From: Pseudoips prasinana
Lineage: Eukaryota; Arthropoda; Insecta; Lepidoptera; Nolidae
Length of the DNA stretch: 64,000 bases
NCBI GenBank assembly: GCA_951640165.1
Contig: OX621242.1
Location: 10,533,501 to 10,597,500, forward strand
Direction of reading: 5' to 3'
A program made the translations under genes and the position numbers. The notes beneath the pieces were generated by a model. The model worked only from the letters and a program-made list of their open reading frames with translations. It had not been told where the DNA came from and searched no databases. This document shows, one piece after another, positions 44,611 to 55,789 of this stretch (the first letter of the stretch is position 1; each line of letters opens with the position of its first letter).

Positions 44611-45540
44611 CAAAATTTTTCCTTCGATCTAGGCGATATGAACCATGCCCAAAAGGCTGGCAGCATTCTTTGAATATTCGTGCATATTCTTTGGCCGAAG
44701 AATACAACCATTTTTAACGGTATGAGTCAACCAAGTGCCGAAATTTGACCATAAAGAGTGCGGGCACTCGGACCCCACTATCCAAGCGGTTCGACCCCAA
44801 ATAGTATGCAATTTCATATGTACCAAATACTATTAAGTTTTGGTGGTTACACAAAATCAGTAATTTAAGTAAAACTTTTTCAAATTATTTCACAATGACA
44901 CATTCATGAATTGTTCTGAGTAAAAGTCATAAACACATTTTAACGACAACTCCGTACCTTAACAGAATTTATAGTTCGGAAATTTATAGACGTCCCAATT
45001 GAATTTATTATCAAACTAAAAGCTTTATTGCAAAAATTTACATGCGTGTATTTGGCGAATTACTACTTTTAACGATACCATTTACTTTATTTTCTTTTAT
45101 TTACTTATTTATAGGTTTCTGCGCTCGAAACGGATAAAAAATATTTAATCTCTTTTAAGAATGCATTTTTTTTATTTAGTATAATGGTACGTTTTTATTT
45201 ATTCTATTCTCTCATATAAAAAATATTGTGGGCTTTAGACCACACGACTGAACTCAAACTTAAATATACAAAACGTAACAAGCTATGAGCGAAACAGAGA
45301 AAGAAAATACACATTTTCTCTTTCTGTTTCTCACTGTTCTTAGGATTTACACGCACATGCTGGCACCACCTCTCTTGCCCCTACAGTATTAAACGAAACG
45401 TAACTCTTTCTATCTTCACTAACTTAAATCTCCCTCTCAACTTCCGTTCGCCTCGCCCGATACACTTTCGTAACGCTCTCGTCACCAGCTTACTCCTTAA
45501 ATAAAGCGTGCGTAAAGACGTATTCCTTCAAAAAGAGCGA
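44611..45540. other. No gene; pyrimidine/purine-rich patch at 45280-45480
   Basis: GAAACAGAGAAAGAAAAT and TTTTCTCTTTCTGTTTC (45290-45330) form an imperfect inverted repeat. Downstream is CT-rich text with no ORF. Confidence 0.4.
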
Positions 45541-45787
45541 TATTATAATACCCTGCGACATTATTTACACACGGCCATCTGAACCCAAACTAAGCAGAGC
45601 TTGTACGGAAACCAGATAACTGATATATTACATATAGTACTTTTCTTTTGTAACTACATACTTATATGGATAATTACAGGACAAACAGACATGTTCATGC
45701 ACACAGATATCTGACCTGGGTGGGAATCGAACCCACGACCTCCGACGTGAAAAGCAAGCATTTGCCAACTACGCCAACGGACCCGTC
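45541..45787 (-). mobile_element. SINE-A copy (tRNA-derived)
   Basis: The minus strand starts GACGGGTCCGTTGGCGTAGT, B box GGTTCGATTCCC, body and tail as in the family. Confidence 0.78.
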
Positions 45788-46874
45788 AAATATTGTGACA
45801 GGCGGTTGCATCGTTATAAAAACTTAATTTAACCCCTTTGTTAAGAACTTTTTAGGAAACAATATATTAACTATAGCAGAGCTTGTGCAGCTGTCCATTA
45901 TAGGTTAAACACAAAAACGTTTGCAAAATTTAAACATCTAATGAGACATGATTTCCCATAAGCTTTTCAAAGTAATCCATATAAATCACCAGATGTTCAC
46001 CAAATCAAAGAACATGAATCTCAACTCGGTGACACAGCTTCAAAATTTATGATGAGAGTTTTTCAGGGCGAGAGAATCAAGAATGCAATTAATTTTATTT
46101 AAGCTTACTTGTGTATGACGGCAATAATAAGATGTCTTATCATTTTTCCCTAAAATTACGTTTTTTTAACCGATTTCAAAAAAGGAAGAGATTCTTAATA
46201 AAACTGCATATTTATTCGTTTCTCTAAAACGTTGCTTATTGATTGCTTCTATATAATTGGTTTGATAACAATAAAATTTAGAAAGTAACAAATATTTTTG
46301 ACTGTTACAAAAAAATATCAGCTTACAGGGTAGATATTTTATAAGATCAACAGAAAAATTACGAGAAATTAAAGTTATGTGTCATAACTTTAAGATTCAT
46401 ATAGTTTTGCATATTACTCGTCGTCTCACTAAAAGTAAAGAGAAAGAAGGTGCGTAACAGAGTTTTTAATTTTTCCATATTTGTCGAATTATATGAAAAA
46501 TAAATACTTTACAATCTAAGTGCATATATTTTTGATGCACTTAGATTTTTTTTTTCGCTATCTTGGTCCAGGTTCAACATTTTCACAAAACGTCTAACAA
46601 TCAGAACAGTAAATGTGTGTTATTGACTCTTTTCTTCTCCTCGATGAACCACCAGCGTCTTCCATGACCGTTTTGCTACGATATGTAAAATATCCGTCTT
46701 CGATGAACTCTAACAACCCACAATATCTACAAAAACATGTGTAATATGGAGTTTATTCTGTCAGCTGCTGCCCTAGTTAAATTGCTCATTAAGTGAAATA
46801 AAAATAAGATATACCTTACGAAAATGTTGCTACCGATTAGCGCATAGATCTGTATGGCTTCCCGAGAGAGAAAC
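45788..46874. other. No gene; hairpin at 46513-46547
   Basis: AATCTAAGTGCAT and its exact complement form a 13-bp stem with a 9-base loop, followed by T9. The rest is unassigned. Confidence 0.45.
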
Positions 46875-47132
46875 AATAATAATAATAATATCTAGGGACA
46901 ATGTCACACATATCATCCTAGCCCCAAATTAAGCAAAGCTTATACTATGGGTACCAGGCGACGATATACATACTTATATAAATAGATAGATACTTATATA
47001 CATAGAAAACATCCTTGACTCAGAAACAAATATTCGTGCTCATCACACAAATATTTGCACTTACCAGGATTCGAACCCAGGACCACCAGCTTCGTAGGCA
47101 GGAGCACTACCAACTAGGCTACGGTGACCGTC
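46875..47132 (-). mobile_element. SINE-C copy (tRNA-derived)
   Basis: Same layout as 22105-22371 with GACGGTCACCGTAGCCTAGT head on the minus strand and an (ATT)n tail. Confidence 0.82.
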
Positions 47133-47224
47133 AAACAATGATTCTGTATTAGTAGATAGTGTAAGTTCGGACTGATTTGAACGATTTTTGTTGTTAGTTT
47201 AGGTGTAATGTAAATCTTGTAGTT

Positions 47225-47450
47225 ATGATATTATTATCATCATCATCATATCAGCCATTTTACGTTCACAACTGGACAAAAGACTCCCCAAAGAATGTGG
47301 CGGGATATGCCATAATCGCAACGCTTAGCATACAGGTTGCCGACCTTAGTTTGATGGTTATAGTTCACAGAAAAACGCTGGTGCCCGTTCTCTGACGATT
47401 TCTACGCCCCCCACAAGATGAGATAGGGTGATGATATTCTTCGCCGTCAC
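47225..47450 (+). mobile_element. RTE-like tail plus repeat-J
   Basis: ATTATCATCATCATCATATC with AGCC, CTGGACAAAAGACTCCCCAA, then GCCATAATCGCAACGCTTAG and TCACAGAAAAACGCTGGTGC. Same order as at 31755-32080. Confidence 0.5.
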
Positions 47451-48047
47451 GATTTTATTATATTCGTAAAATATTATTGATGTGAAACATCTATAGTCGC
47501 ACGTAAAACAGATTTCTGGAGTGGCGACGCATGCCGTGGACAATGCGCAATCGACTTTTTATTTTATCATTATGACATATTTAGTTCCTATCACAATATG
47601 TTCTTTTCTGCATATTACTTTTACAAAATAATGCCGATGTTTCACATCTGCCAGGCGTCCCGTGACGGCTCATATTTTTTTATTAAAAGAATGGTATACA
47701 TTTTTGATCTATTTATCTCCTAACTGTAATATTTTAGACGGTGTCATTTTTAATATCTTAATAAAGTTTTATTGCCACTAGATTTTAGATGTTAATCTAT
47801 GAGAATGGAGCTATTAATTTTTTTATTTAATTAATTTTGATTAAGAATGATATAGTCAGAGCTTAAAATGGGAATAAAATGTGAGATCAGATACTGTCAT
47901 AAAATTTGATTAATACCCAATTAATTGTTCAATGTTTAAATTATCTATAAGCATAAAATATGGATTAACGATCGGTGCGATATCTTAATTTAAAATGTTA
48001 AGTGTAATAGCTTTAGGAAATTATACTCTAACATTATTTAGTGTTAG
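47451..48047. other. No gene seen
   Basis: AT-rich; nothing assigned. Confidence 0.4.
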
Positions 48048-48243
48048 GGGCCGGTTGCCTTTCACGCCGCATGTCGTGGATTCGATTCCCACCCAGGACA
48101 GACATTTCTTTGTCCTGATTTTGGGTATTATATAAGTATATATTTACAAAATAAAAGTAGTATATGTAATATATCAGTTATCTGGTTTCCATAGGACAAG
48201 CTTTGCTTAGTTTGGGACCAGGTGGCCGTGTGTGAATAACGTA
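48048..48243 (+). mobile_element. SINE-A copy, A box deleted
   Basis: GGGGCCGGTTGCC joins directly to CTTTCACGCCGCATGTCG, so about 20 bp of the A-box region is gone. B box GGATTCGATTCCC present; body shortened. Confidence 0.75.
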
Positions 48244-48409
48244 AAAAAAAGGAAGTTATAAACAGTGGTATTCAATTAGTCATAACTCATCACAGTTAAC
48301 GCAAGCAACCGAATTGAAGCTTAATACATAAATAAATTATAATATTAATTATTATTATTATAAATATATTTAATCTGGGATAATTGCGTCACCTACTTAA
48401 ATTTAGTTA

Positions 48410-48612
48410 TTTTTTTTAAAGACAACGCCCTCACTAGGGAATCTAATCGCTGTGTCGCGGGTTATTTTACAAACATATAATAGACGGACACAAAATACAT
48501 CCAGACTCAGAACAACTATTTAAGGGTCACAAAAATAGTTTTCCGCCGCGGGACTCGAACCCGCGACCTGAAGCGGCGAGGGGACTGCCTTCGCTGCGCC
48601 ACACGTCCAGTC
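48410..48612 (-). mobile_element. SINE-B copy (tRNA-derived)
   Basis: The minus strand starts GACTGGACGTGTGGCGCAGC (A box), B box CGGGTTCGAGTCCCGC, body with TGTGTCCGTCTATTATATG, ending in A/T run. Confidence 0.8.
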
Positions 48613-48800
48613 TATAACATATATAGTCCATGTCTTTCGCAATTTCGGGCCAGACATTACAAAATGAGTCCAGGTTATCACGACATCTCGGTTTTGGTCT
48701 ACCACGTCGACGTCGACCATTTTGAGGAACCCAATTGGTTGTGATCTGTCTGGGTTCAACAAACGTTTATTCATTCAAAAGTATAACTCATATTTATAAT

Positions 48801-49048
48801 ATAATATCTCGGGACAACGTCACACAGATCATCCTAGCCCCAAACTAAGCATAGCTTGTACTATGGGTACCAGGCGACGATATACATACTTATATAGATA
48901 GATAAATACTTATATACATAGAAAACATCCATGACTCAGAAACAAATATTCGTGCTCATCACACAAATATTTGCACTCACCGGGATTCGAACCCAGGACC
49001 ACCAGCTTCGTAGGCAGAAGCACTACCAACTAGGTTACGGTGACCGTC
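48801..49048 (-). mobile_element. SINE-C copy (tRNA-derived)
   Basis: GACGGTCACCGTAACCTAGT head on the minus strand and B box GGGTTCGAATCCCGG; only a short AT tail. Confidence 0.82.
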
Positions 49049-49847
49049 AATTTCATAATAAATTAAAGTTCTCTCATTATGCAAACCAACAAGTAACTTT
49101 ATGACAATTAATTCATAAAAAGCACACAAACAAATTATCTTAACCTAACTAATTCAAAATAAAACGTGAAGCCAATGCCAAGCTAACCTGTTACGTGATC
49201 CAAAGGACTCCTAGTCCTGTTACAAACTATGCATTAATTAACCGACTAAACTCAACAAAAGAACATATTAACACAAGCAGTAACAAAACGAACGAGTTGT
49301 GCCGTGTTTGTAAGCCGGGCTGGGCTGAATCCAGGCTCATTGAATTAAGTGGTCAAAGTGAGGCCGCGGACGCCGCGGTCGCACGTGTACCGAATGCCTT
49401 ATAAGTAGGGTTGCCATCCGTTGGGGAAATTTGAATGACCAAGGCTTGAGGTTAAGGGCTATTATACATTTTTAAAATGCCATGAATAATGTCTTCATTT
49501 TCATAAATGGTTAATTAAATGAAATAAACCAAAGATGGTGCTTTATTATTTTCTTTTCAAAAATGTAAGTAAGTAAGTAATCTTTATTTCGCTTAAAATA
49601 TGGTACAGACAAGATTTTATAGTCATAACAATTACAGTTTCACATATTTTGTCGACAATGACATGCGAAATTTTATCAAATCATTTACATCTAACATTAA
49701 TTATATTAATAAAAATAATAAATTAACTAAGTATTAAATATATATTATAATAAAAAGACAAAAAAACAAGTTTTATTTTAGTATCTCTAACTGTTAGTAA
49801 TTGTGTCTGAAGTATAATACTGAACATTTTCTATTCTTTTGTTTTCT
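49049..49847. other. No gene; CpG-rich patch at 49285-49390
   Basis: The patch contains GGCCGCGGACGCCGCGGTCG, unusual for the AT-rich surroundings, and lies in a 69-codon frame (49195-49404) with no recognised domain. It could be an isolated exon or a repeat; undecided. Confidence 0.35.
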
Positions 49848-50040
49848 TAAAAATAAGAGTCAGTCGGAATGAATTCCTGCGTCACTGGGTACTGCACAAA
49901 AATATTAGTGACGAACACAAAGTATATCCAGACTCAGAACAACTACTTATATCTCACATAAATAGTTGTCCTATGTGGGAATCGAACATGGAAAACAAAG
50001 TGGCAAGGTGACTATCTTAACCGCTGTGCCTAACACCGTA
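49848..50040 (-). mobile_element. SINE-B copy, degenerate
   Basis: GAACACAAAGTATATCCAGA with CTCAGAACAACTA, then GTGGGAATCGAACATGG (worn B box) and CTTAACCGCTGTGCC. Confidence 0.65.
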
Positions 50041-50194
50041 TACACGTGGATTTACGTGGTCTTCTCAGTTGGGGCGCATTGGATCCGGTGGTAGCCTTAA
50101 AGCGCGACCGTCGTTTTAAACACAAGGTCCGTTATAATAATAATACTGAATTCATACCTTAATATAGACAGAACCATTCAGACAATATATAGTA

Positions 50195-50445
50195 AAATAT
50201 AAATTTCAATCCATAACATTAAAAACTTCAACTAAACATAATCTCCTTGACAATAACGTAATACAAGCAAGCTAAATATCACTACCATTATAAAATAAAT
50301 TGTATAAATGTTTTAACATTCCGTGTACCTAAATATCTGTAATAAGTAACTAGGAATAATAACTGTATTACTTCAAACATGTTCTGACTATTTACAAGCG
50401 CTTTTTTAAAGTCTACGTGAATAAAAGCCTTTATTTTTTTTTTAC
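50195..50445 (+). mobile_element. Repeat-K copy: LINE-like 3' UTR
   Basis: Matches 19645-19925 almost base for base, ending GTCTACGTGAATAAAAGCCT plus a T run. Confidence 0.7.
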
Positions 50446-50570
50446 TTTATGCATCATCTAAAACTTATTATACTTTCAAGATATTCTAAACAGGTTATGG
50501 GCTAGAGTAATACTTAAATGAAGTTTCATGCTATCATAATGAAAGTTTCGTTTTGATTTCAGTTTCAAGT

Positions 50571-50828
50571 TGGGTGGTTGGTAAATACCAGCTTTGCACG
50601 CCGCAGGTTGTGGGATCGATTCCCACCTAGGACAGACATTTGTGTGCAGGAACATGTCTGTTTGTCCTGAGTCTGGGTGTAATTATCTACGAGTATACAA
50701 GTATGTATTTACAAAAGAAAAGTGGTATTTGAAATCTATTAGTTATCTGGTTTCCATAATACAAGCTCTGCTTAGTTTGGGATGAGATGAACGTGTGTGA
50801 ATAATGTCCCAGGATATTTTTATTATTT
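50571..50828 (+). mobile_element. SINE-A copy (tRNA-derived)
   Basis: GGGATCGATTCCCACC B box and the full body to GTCCCAGGATATTTTTATTA. The A-box region is shortened. Confidence 0.76.
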
Positions 50829-51203
50829 GATAGTAAATATTTAAGCATTAAAACGCTGAGAGTACTGTTTAGTAGGTTAACATAACGTATACTACCTATT
50901 TTTCTGAAGCCAAGCCTATAGTAAAATAATGAAACTTATTCCGACCTTCTGTATTAATATAAACTAATACTTGTCAAGTTCATAACGAAGTAGTAAAGTC
51001 TCATAAAATATTAACACAAGGAGCTATATTTAAGCTAAAGGCTGAAATGGACGGATATAGACTGCCGCGGTCAATCTTATCACATAGATGTTGGAAAGAC
51101 TATAAATGTTTGACAACGTATTTTGCTCCTACATATAATTAAATTTAATACTATTTAGGGTCACTGTATCAGTAGTTAATTAATTTGGTAGCAAACTTTA
51201 TGG
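50829..51203. other. No gene seen
   Basis: AT-rich, ending at the target duplication of the hAT-like element. Confidence 0.4.
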
Positions 51204-51290
51204 GTTTTGACTAGTGTTGAAAATGACTAAAGTGACTGAATTGACTCAAGAATTGAAAAACTGACCGTCATTTACGGTCAAATTGGTCAA

Positions 51291-51726
51291 AAAAAAATTA
51301 TTTAACTAATAAAAAACCCGACTGCGTAAAAAATGAACCAAACTGCGTACATAGACAAAGAACTGAAAAGGAAAAAACAAGCACATATATGGCTGGCGGT
51401 CTAAAATTATATAATGTACTATTGAATGAATACTATTGAAGAAAATAAAATATATTCTAATAATAGAACATAACAACTGAACAGTCGGGATCCATTAGTC
51501 GACAGCCAATCTAATTTGTCAATGGATCCCGACTGTTCAGTTGTTATATTCCATTATTAGAATATATTTTATTTTCTTCAATAGTATTCATTCAATAGTA
51601 CATTATATAATTTTAGACCGCCAGCCATCTATGTGCTTGTTTTTTCCTTTTCGGTTCTTTGTCTATGTACGCAGTTTGGTTCATTTTTTACGCAGTCGGG
51701 TTTTTTATTAGTTAAATAATTTTTTT
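51291..51726. repeat. 436-bp near-perfect palindrome
   Basis: Arms 51291-51496 and 51521-51726 (206 bp each), 24-bp spacer. I count about four mismatched pairs and no length difference. Outer text TTATTTAACTAATAAAAAAC, inner text CAGTCGGGATCCATT. A transcript would form a very long hairpin. No ORF. Probably a foldback MITE; flanks too AT-rich to call a target duplication. Confidence 0.9.
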
Positions 51727-52027
51727 ATTTTGTACTTTTTAGTTATGAGTTCCTAGCTAGTTTCAAAAATAAGTTAACCACATTAAGTATATATTATAAT
51801 TTTTGTTCTTAATATTTATGTTTTTTTTTTATATTTTTATCATTCATTATCTAGATTTAGTTATTAAATATTATTCATTCATTTAATTATTGCACTAAAA
51901 TAGAGTACAGTGGTGGTCTTACTATTAGGTTAGTCTCATAAATTTTAGTCATAAACAGCATGCGAATTGTGTGATTGTTATATGTCAAATTTTACACAAA
52001 TAATATTATTAATTAAATAAATCACAG
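51727..52027. other. AT-rich interior of the hAT-like element
   Basis: No motif recognised. Confidence 0.4.
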
Positions 52028-52232
52028 TTTTTTTTAAAGACAACCCCTGCAATATGGAATCTAATCCCTGTGTTGCAGGGTACTTAACAACATATAATAG
52101 ACTGACACAAATTACATCCAGACTCAGAGGAACTATTTATGGGTCACACAAGTAGTTGTCCGGCGCAGGACTCGAACCCGCGACACGAAGCGGCAACGCG
52201 ACTGCCTTAGCCGTTGCGCCTCACGTGCAGTC
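52028..52232 (-). mobile_element. SINE-B copy (tRNA-derived)
   Basis: The minus strand starts GACTGCACGTGAGGCGCAAC, B box CGGGTTCGAGTCCTGC, body as in the family. It abuts the 3' end of the LINE at 52240. Confidence 0.78.
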
Positions 52233-52239
52233 AAAAATT

Positions 52240-52912
52240 TGATTTGATTGAATAGAATGATTTTTCTAGGAGCCACAGTCTGAGTTGGTTTTTGAACTTT
52301 GCCGCTGAAAAATGTCTAATACTTAGCGGCAAAGCATTATACACTTTCACACATACAGCATAGGAACTTTTTCGTTGTATTAATTATCATGTTGCGAGGA
52401 AAAACATCTTTAGCTCTAGTAAATACTGTGGCTGCGTTTTCACAAATACACCAATTGGAAAAATGTACAAACACACTAGTCATAATTTTTAGTCCTTTTA
52501 ACAATGATTTACATGAGACAAACGGAGGAGTACCTGTAATTGCTTTAACGCATTTTTTTTGCAATAGAAATGCTCTCGATTTATCTGTTGAATTGCCCCA
52601 TAGTACCATACGTCAGGTAACCAAGGTAATGATTTGCCTATATATTTATCGCAATTGAGACCCGTGTCCACAGTATATAAAAAAAAATGTGTACAAATCG
52701 CGAAAGTTTAAAAACATTAAAAGATACAATACCGCAGGATAGAACCAAAGTACCCGAGATATGCCATCAATATCGACTGGTAATAAGGCTGTTTTGCGAA
52801 GTCGTGACAAAACGTATACAAACCTATTGATTCTGATGCATATTTGATCAATGTGCAATTTCCAGTCACAATAACGATTAACTGTTATTAGTCCGATTAA
52901 GGAATGACTCAA
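52240..52912 (-). pseudogene. Jockey-type LINE reverse transcriptase, C-terminal part
   Basis: Two broken minus frames (52646-52912 and 52337-52609) encode, in order, CDWKLHIDQI, INRFVYVLSRLRKTALL, then VLWGNSTDKSRAFLLQKKCV and AKDVFPRN. They match the better-preserved LINE at 61950-62717 (NWKFHVHKV, SRFVYVLYKLRKTS, LWGNSTDVNKAFLAQKKC, ARDLFPRN). Frameshifts and stops separate the pieces. The 3' end near 52240 (ATTCTATTCAATC on the minus strand) is a remnant of the (ATTCT)n tail. The upstream half of this same LINE copy lies at 57032-57330, cut off by the long-TIR element. Confidence 0.8.
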
Positions 52913-53229
52913 AGGAGGGTATAGAGTGCGTGAACGGGAACATAAGGGATATTTTCAGAAACTTGTTCAGAGTACTTAGAGGGAAAACATACTAAAAGTC
53001 CTGACGTCTAGGAGGTTAGGCGGAGGGAGGAGGGGGGAGGGGGACAAAGACCTCAATTTTAGGTTCTTTGCTAATATCTTTAAAAAGGTGCGTTTTAGCA
53101 AAAGATATTTTAAGATAAAATTAAAGCTTACAAAATTCACTATAACTTTAATCTCATATACTTCTTCATATTTCCATTCGTTTATGAGCTACACGCTCCA
53201 GAAATATAGAAAATTTAAGTTATTCAGCG

Positions 53230-53394
53230 GAACTCTTACAGATGCCTTGAGAAGTTTAGGAGACCTGATATGCTTCTGGAGGGAGGTGTGCTGGATGGAG
53301 TGAAGGCCGTCATGGCTCACATACAATGGTCCCCATCGGGACTAAGTGCGGAATTCAAACCCACTAGCATATTAGTGGGAACAAGATGATGATG
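53230..53394 (+). mobile_element. Short non-LTR insertion with 12-bp target duplication
   Basis: 165 bp ending GATGATGATGA, flanked by AGTTATTCAGCG at 53218-53229 and 53395-53406. The body (ATACAATGGTCCCCATCGGG, CACTAGCATATTAGTGGG) looks like a LINE ORF end. Target-primed insertion with 5' truncation fits. Confidence 0.75.
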
Positions 53395-53725
53395 AGTTAT
53401 TCAGCGTGGTGACTATTACCTGATGCCCGAATTATCTTTAAATTTATTTTAACATAAGCTCCACGAGGTAAGGGCGGTAACAGTAAGATATCGCGTTTTT
53501 TTGTAACAGCAGATAACTGAGCTTAGGCGGGAAAAACATCATGAAGATTGCTTTTCGCTCAATGCTCACAGTAGGAAACGCAACCTTACTGGCCAAAACT
53601 GAAAAATGACGATGAATAATTGAATGATAAAAAATGAGATGCAATAGCATGGATATGAACACATCCTCTTCTTACACTCATTTACCGGCTACGATACAAC
53701 ATCAGCAACGTTTAGAAGAAGCACG
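53395..53725. other. Interior of the long-TIR element, no frame kept
   Basis: Stops in all frames; no motif recognised. Confidence 0.4.
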
Positions 53726-53882
53726 GTGGGTTTCTGTAAATTGTATTTAAATTCGGAAATTATTCAGGAAGCAGCAAAGATCTTTTACAACCCAAGCTCC
53801 AGCCATAGTGATGTTGCAGAAGCTGGGAAAATGTGCTTCCTGAAATGGTATGGGACACCAGCAAAAGTGACCCTTCTCAATG
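53726..53882 (+). pseudogene. CXC-protein family, segment upstream of the CXC domain
   Basis: Encodes IIQEAAKIFYNPSSSHSDVA followed by EAGKMCFLKWYGTPAKVTLL. This is the stretch that, in a multicopy family of invertebrate proteins ending in a Tesmin/TSO1-like CXC domain, precedes an LPPT..AA..H motif (family knowledge from memory). At the N of LLN the frame stops matching and RTE sequence of opposite orientation begins. The N-terminal domains expected upstream are missing. Its continuation is at 55790. Confidence 0.6.
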
Positions 53883-55575
53883 TAATTCTTCAAGAGGGTT
53901 TTATCGCCCTTTTTGAAGAAGAGCACCACCACACCCCTGTACCATGCTTGTGGCGTTTGACCTTCTAGTATGACGGAGTTAAATAACTTCTGAAGGGCCC
54001 GTAGGATTGGTGTACCACCCGCGTTCAGAAGCTCTGCCGTAACTCCATCCTCACCAGGCGCCTTGTTGTTCTTAAGCTGTTCGAGAGCCATTCTAATCTC
54101 GCACAGGCTGACGTCCGGGATGTCGTCGGTAAGTGTTGGGTTAGTCGTGCTCTGGGATCTGAGGCACAACTATCAACAGGTCCAGTCACCTGTTGATAGT
54201 TTTCGTATAAAGCTGTCCGTAGAACCTCACGATGTCTCCCAGCAACTCAGGTCAAGATGTGACGATTCTGCCATCTTCAGTCTTCAGCTTCGTCGGTTGG
54301 CTCTGTCTAACAGATAGTTCTCTTGCAAACACTTTAGAGCCTTTGTTCCGCTCAATAGCTTCTTTAATACAATTTGTATTAAATTGACGCGTGTCGCGAG
54401 TCAAAGACTTTAAGATCTGTCTGTTGAGCTGCCGGTATCTGGTAGCATCATCAGAGGATGTCAGAACCATTTTCCGTCTTTCGTCCATAAGCTGCAGGGT
54501 ATAGTCAGACATCTTTTTGGTTCTGTTTGTACGGTGGGCCTTGAAAACCTTAGACCCAGCCGTATGGACAGCTTCTATGAGCCTGTCGTGGTATGAGTCC
54601 ACTTCCTCCCAATCTGCTAGGCATTCGAAACGGTTTTGCAGTTCGAGCTGAAAGGGTTCAGGGTTTTAGATGTAGATGGGTAAAGGTCGGAGCGTAGATT
54701 TTATCAGTCGGAACCTCTGAAGCTTGACATTTAGGTTCAATGAGCTTCTCACCAGTCGGTGATTGCTCCCGGTTTTAACCGTATTGATTACTGAGACGTC
54801 AATGAACATCTGTCTACTCGTCAACAAGATAAAGTCTATCTTGTTTTTGTTTTTTTACCATCGGTGCTTACCCAGGTCCATTTGCGGTTTTCCGGTTTCT
54901 TGAAAGAGGAGTTCATCATAAATTCTCCATAAAGTCGGCCAACATTTGGCCCCGGGGATTCCGGTCTCCAGTTACAAATTCATTCCCGAATCGTTATACC
55001 AGCTTCGCGTTAAAGTCCCCCATGACCACAGTGAAATAAGAGTTCGAGGTATGTATGGCTCTAGAAATATCCTCATACATGACCTCAATCTCATCGTCGA
55101 AGTGCGTCGAAGTCGGCGCGTAAACCTGTATGACCTTCAACGAATACCGTTTGGTAATTCTGAGTATAAGGTACGCAACCCTAGTCGACACACTCCCGAT
55201 TTTCAGTATGTTGTGGACGAGGGACTTGTGTACTATGAACCCAACACCACCTTGGGACAGTTGGTCGCCCTCCCAGAAATAGAGCAGATTCCCGGATTTC
55301 AGGATTATAGTGTCCTCCCCCTCTCTTCGAACTTCAGATAATCCTATTATGTCCCAATGTAACCTGCTCAATTCTTCCTCCAGTTCGATCATCTTCTCGT
55401 CAGTCCGCAGTATGCGTGTGTTGTATGTTGCCAGGGCGAGAGGTTTTGGTAACGCGGAATCTGTCGGGGATTCTTAGCACCCCCTGCCCTGCCGTAACCA
55501 CGGCTGTTACCACGGCTGGGAATAGCAGGGCTACCGGGGACTGGGGGCCGCGGTTTAATTGTGTCCTTTATTTGA
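53883..55575 (-). pseudogene. RTE-clade LINE: endonuclease plus start of RT, 3' part missing
   Basis: Read on the minus strand from 55575. Frame 1 (54994-55392) is an apurinic-type endonuclease: WDIIGLSEVRR with the catalytic E, GGVGFIVHKS, VAYLILRITKRYSLKVIQVY, and MGDFNA. It is preceded by LATYNTRILRTDEKM in another frame. Frame 2 (54252-54602) is the connector. Frame 3 (53883-54169) opens the reverse transcriptase with NNKAPGEDGVTAELL and VVLFFKKGDKTLLKN, then ends abruptly in foreign sequence before any YADD box. Several frameshifts separate the parts. RTE LINEs normally lose the 5' end; this copy lacks the 3' end instead. A 14-bp hairpin (54168-54201) lies in the connector. The 131-codon plus frame 54946-55341 is its shadow. 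Confidence 0.85.
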
Positions 55576-55576
55576 G

Positions 55577-55745
55577 GGGATCTGCCATAATAGCCACGCT
55601 TGGCAAACGGGTTGGCAATCGCAGTAAGGTAGACATTGGTACTCATGAGAACGCTGCTGCCCATTCTCTGGTATATAATCCCTCGGGACGACTTCTACGT
55701 CCCCCCCGCGGGATGAGAGAGGGTGGCGATATTCTCTAAGCCGTC
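55577..55745 (+). repeat. Repeat-J copy
   Basis: GCCATAATAGCCACGCTTGG, CTGCTGCCCATTCTCTGGTA, CCCTCGGGACGACTTCTACG. Closest to 61080 and 61550. It lies between the RTE fragment and the resumed CXC element. Confidence 0.6.
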
Positions 55746-55789
55746 ACCAACAGCCACTAAGAGCCACTAAGAGAGTAGCTAAATATAAT

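Noticed and set aside
54946..55341. 131-codon plus-strand frame
   Set aside because: It is the antisense shadow of the RTE endonuclease on the minus strand, whose motifs (GLSEVRR, GDFNA) are recognisable.
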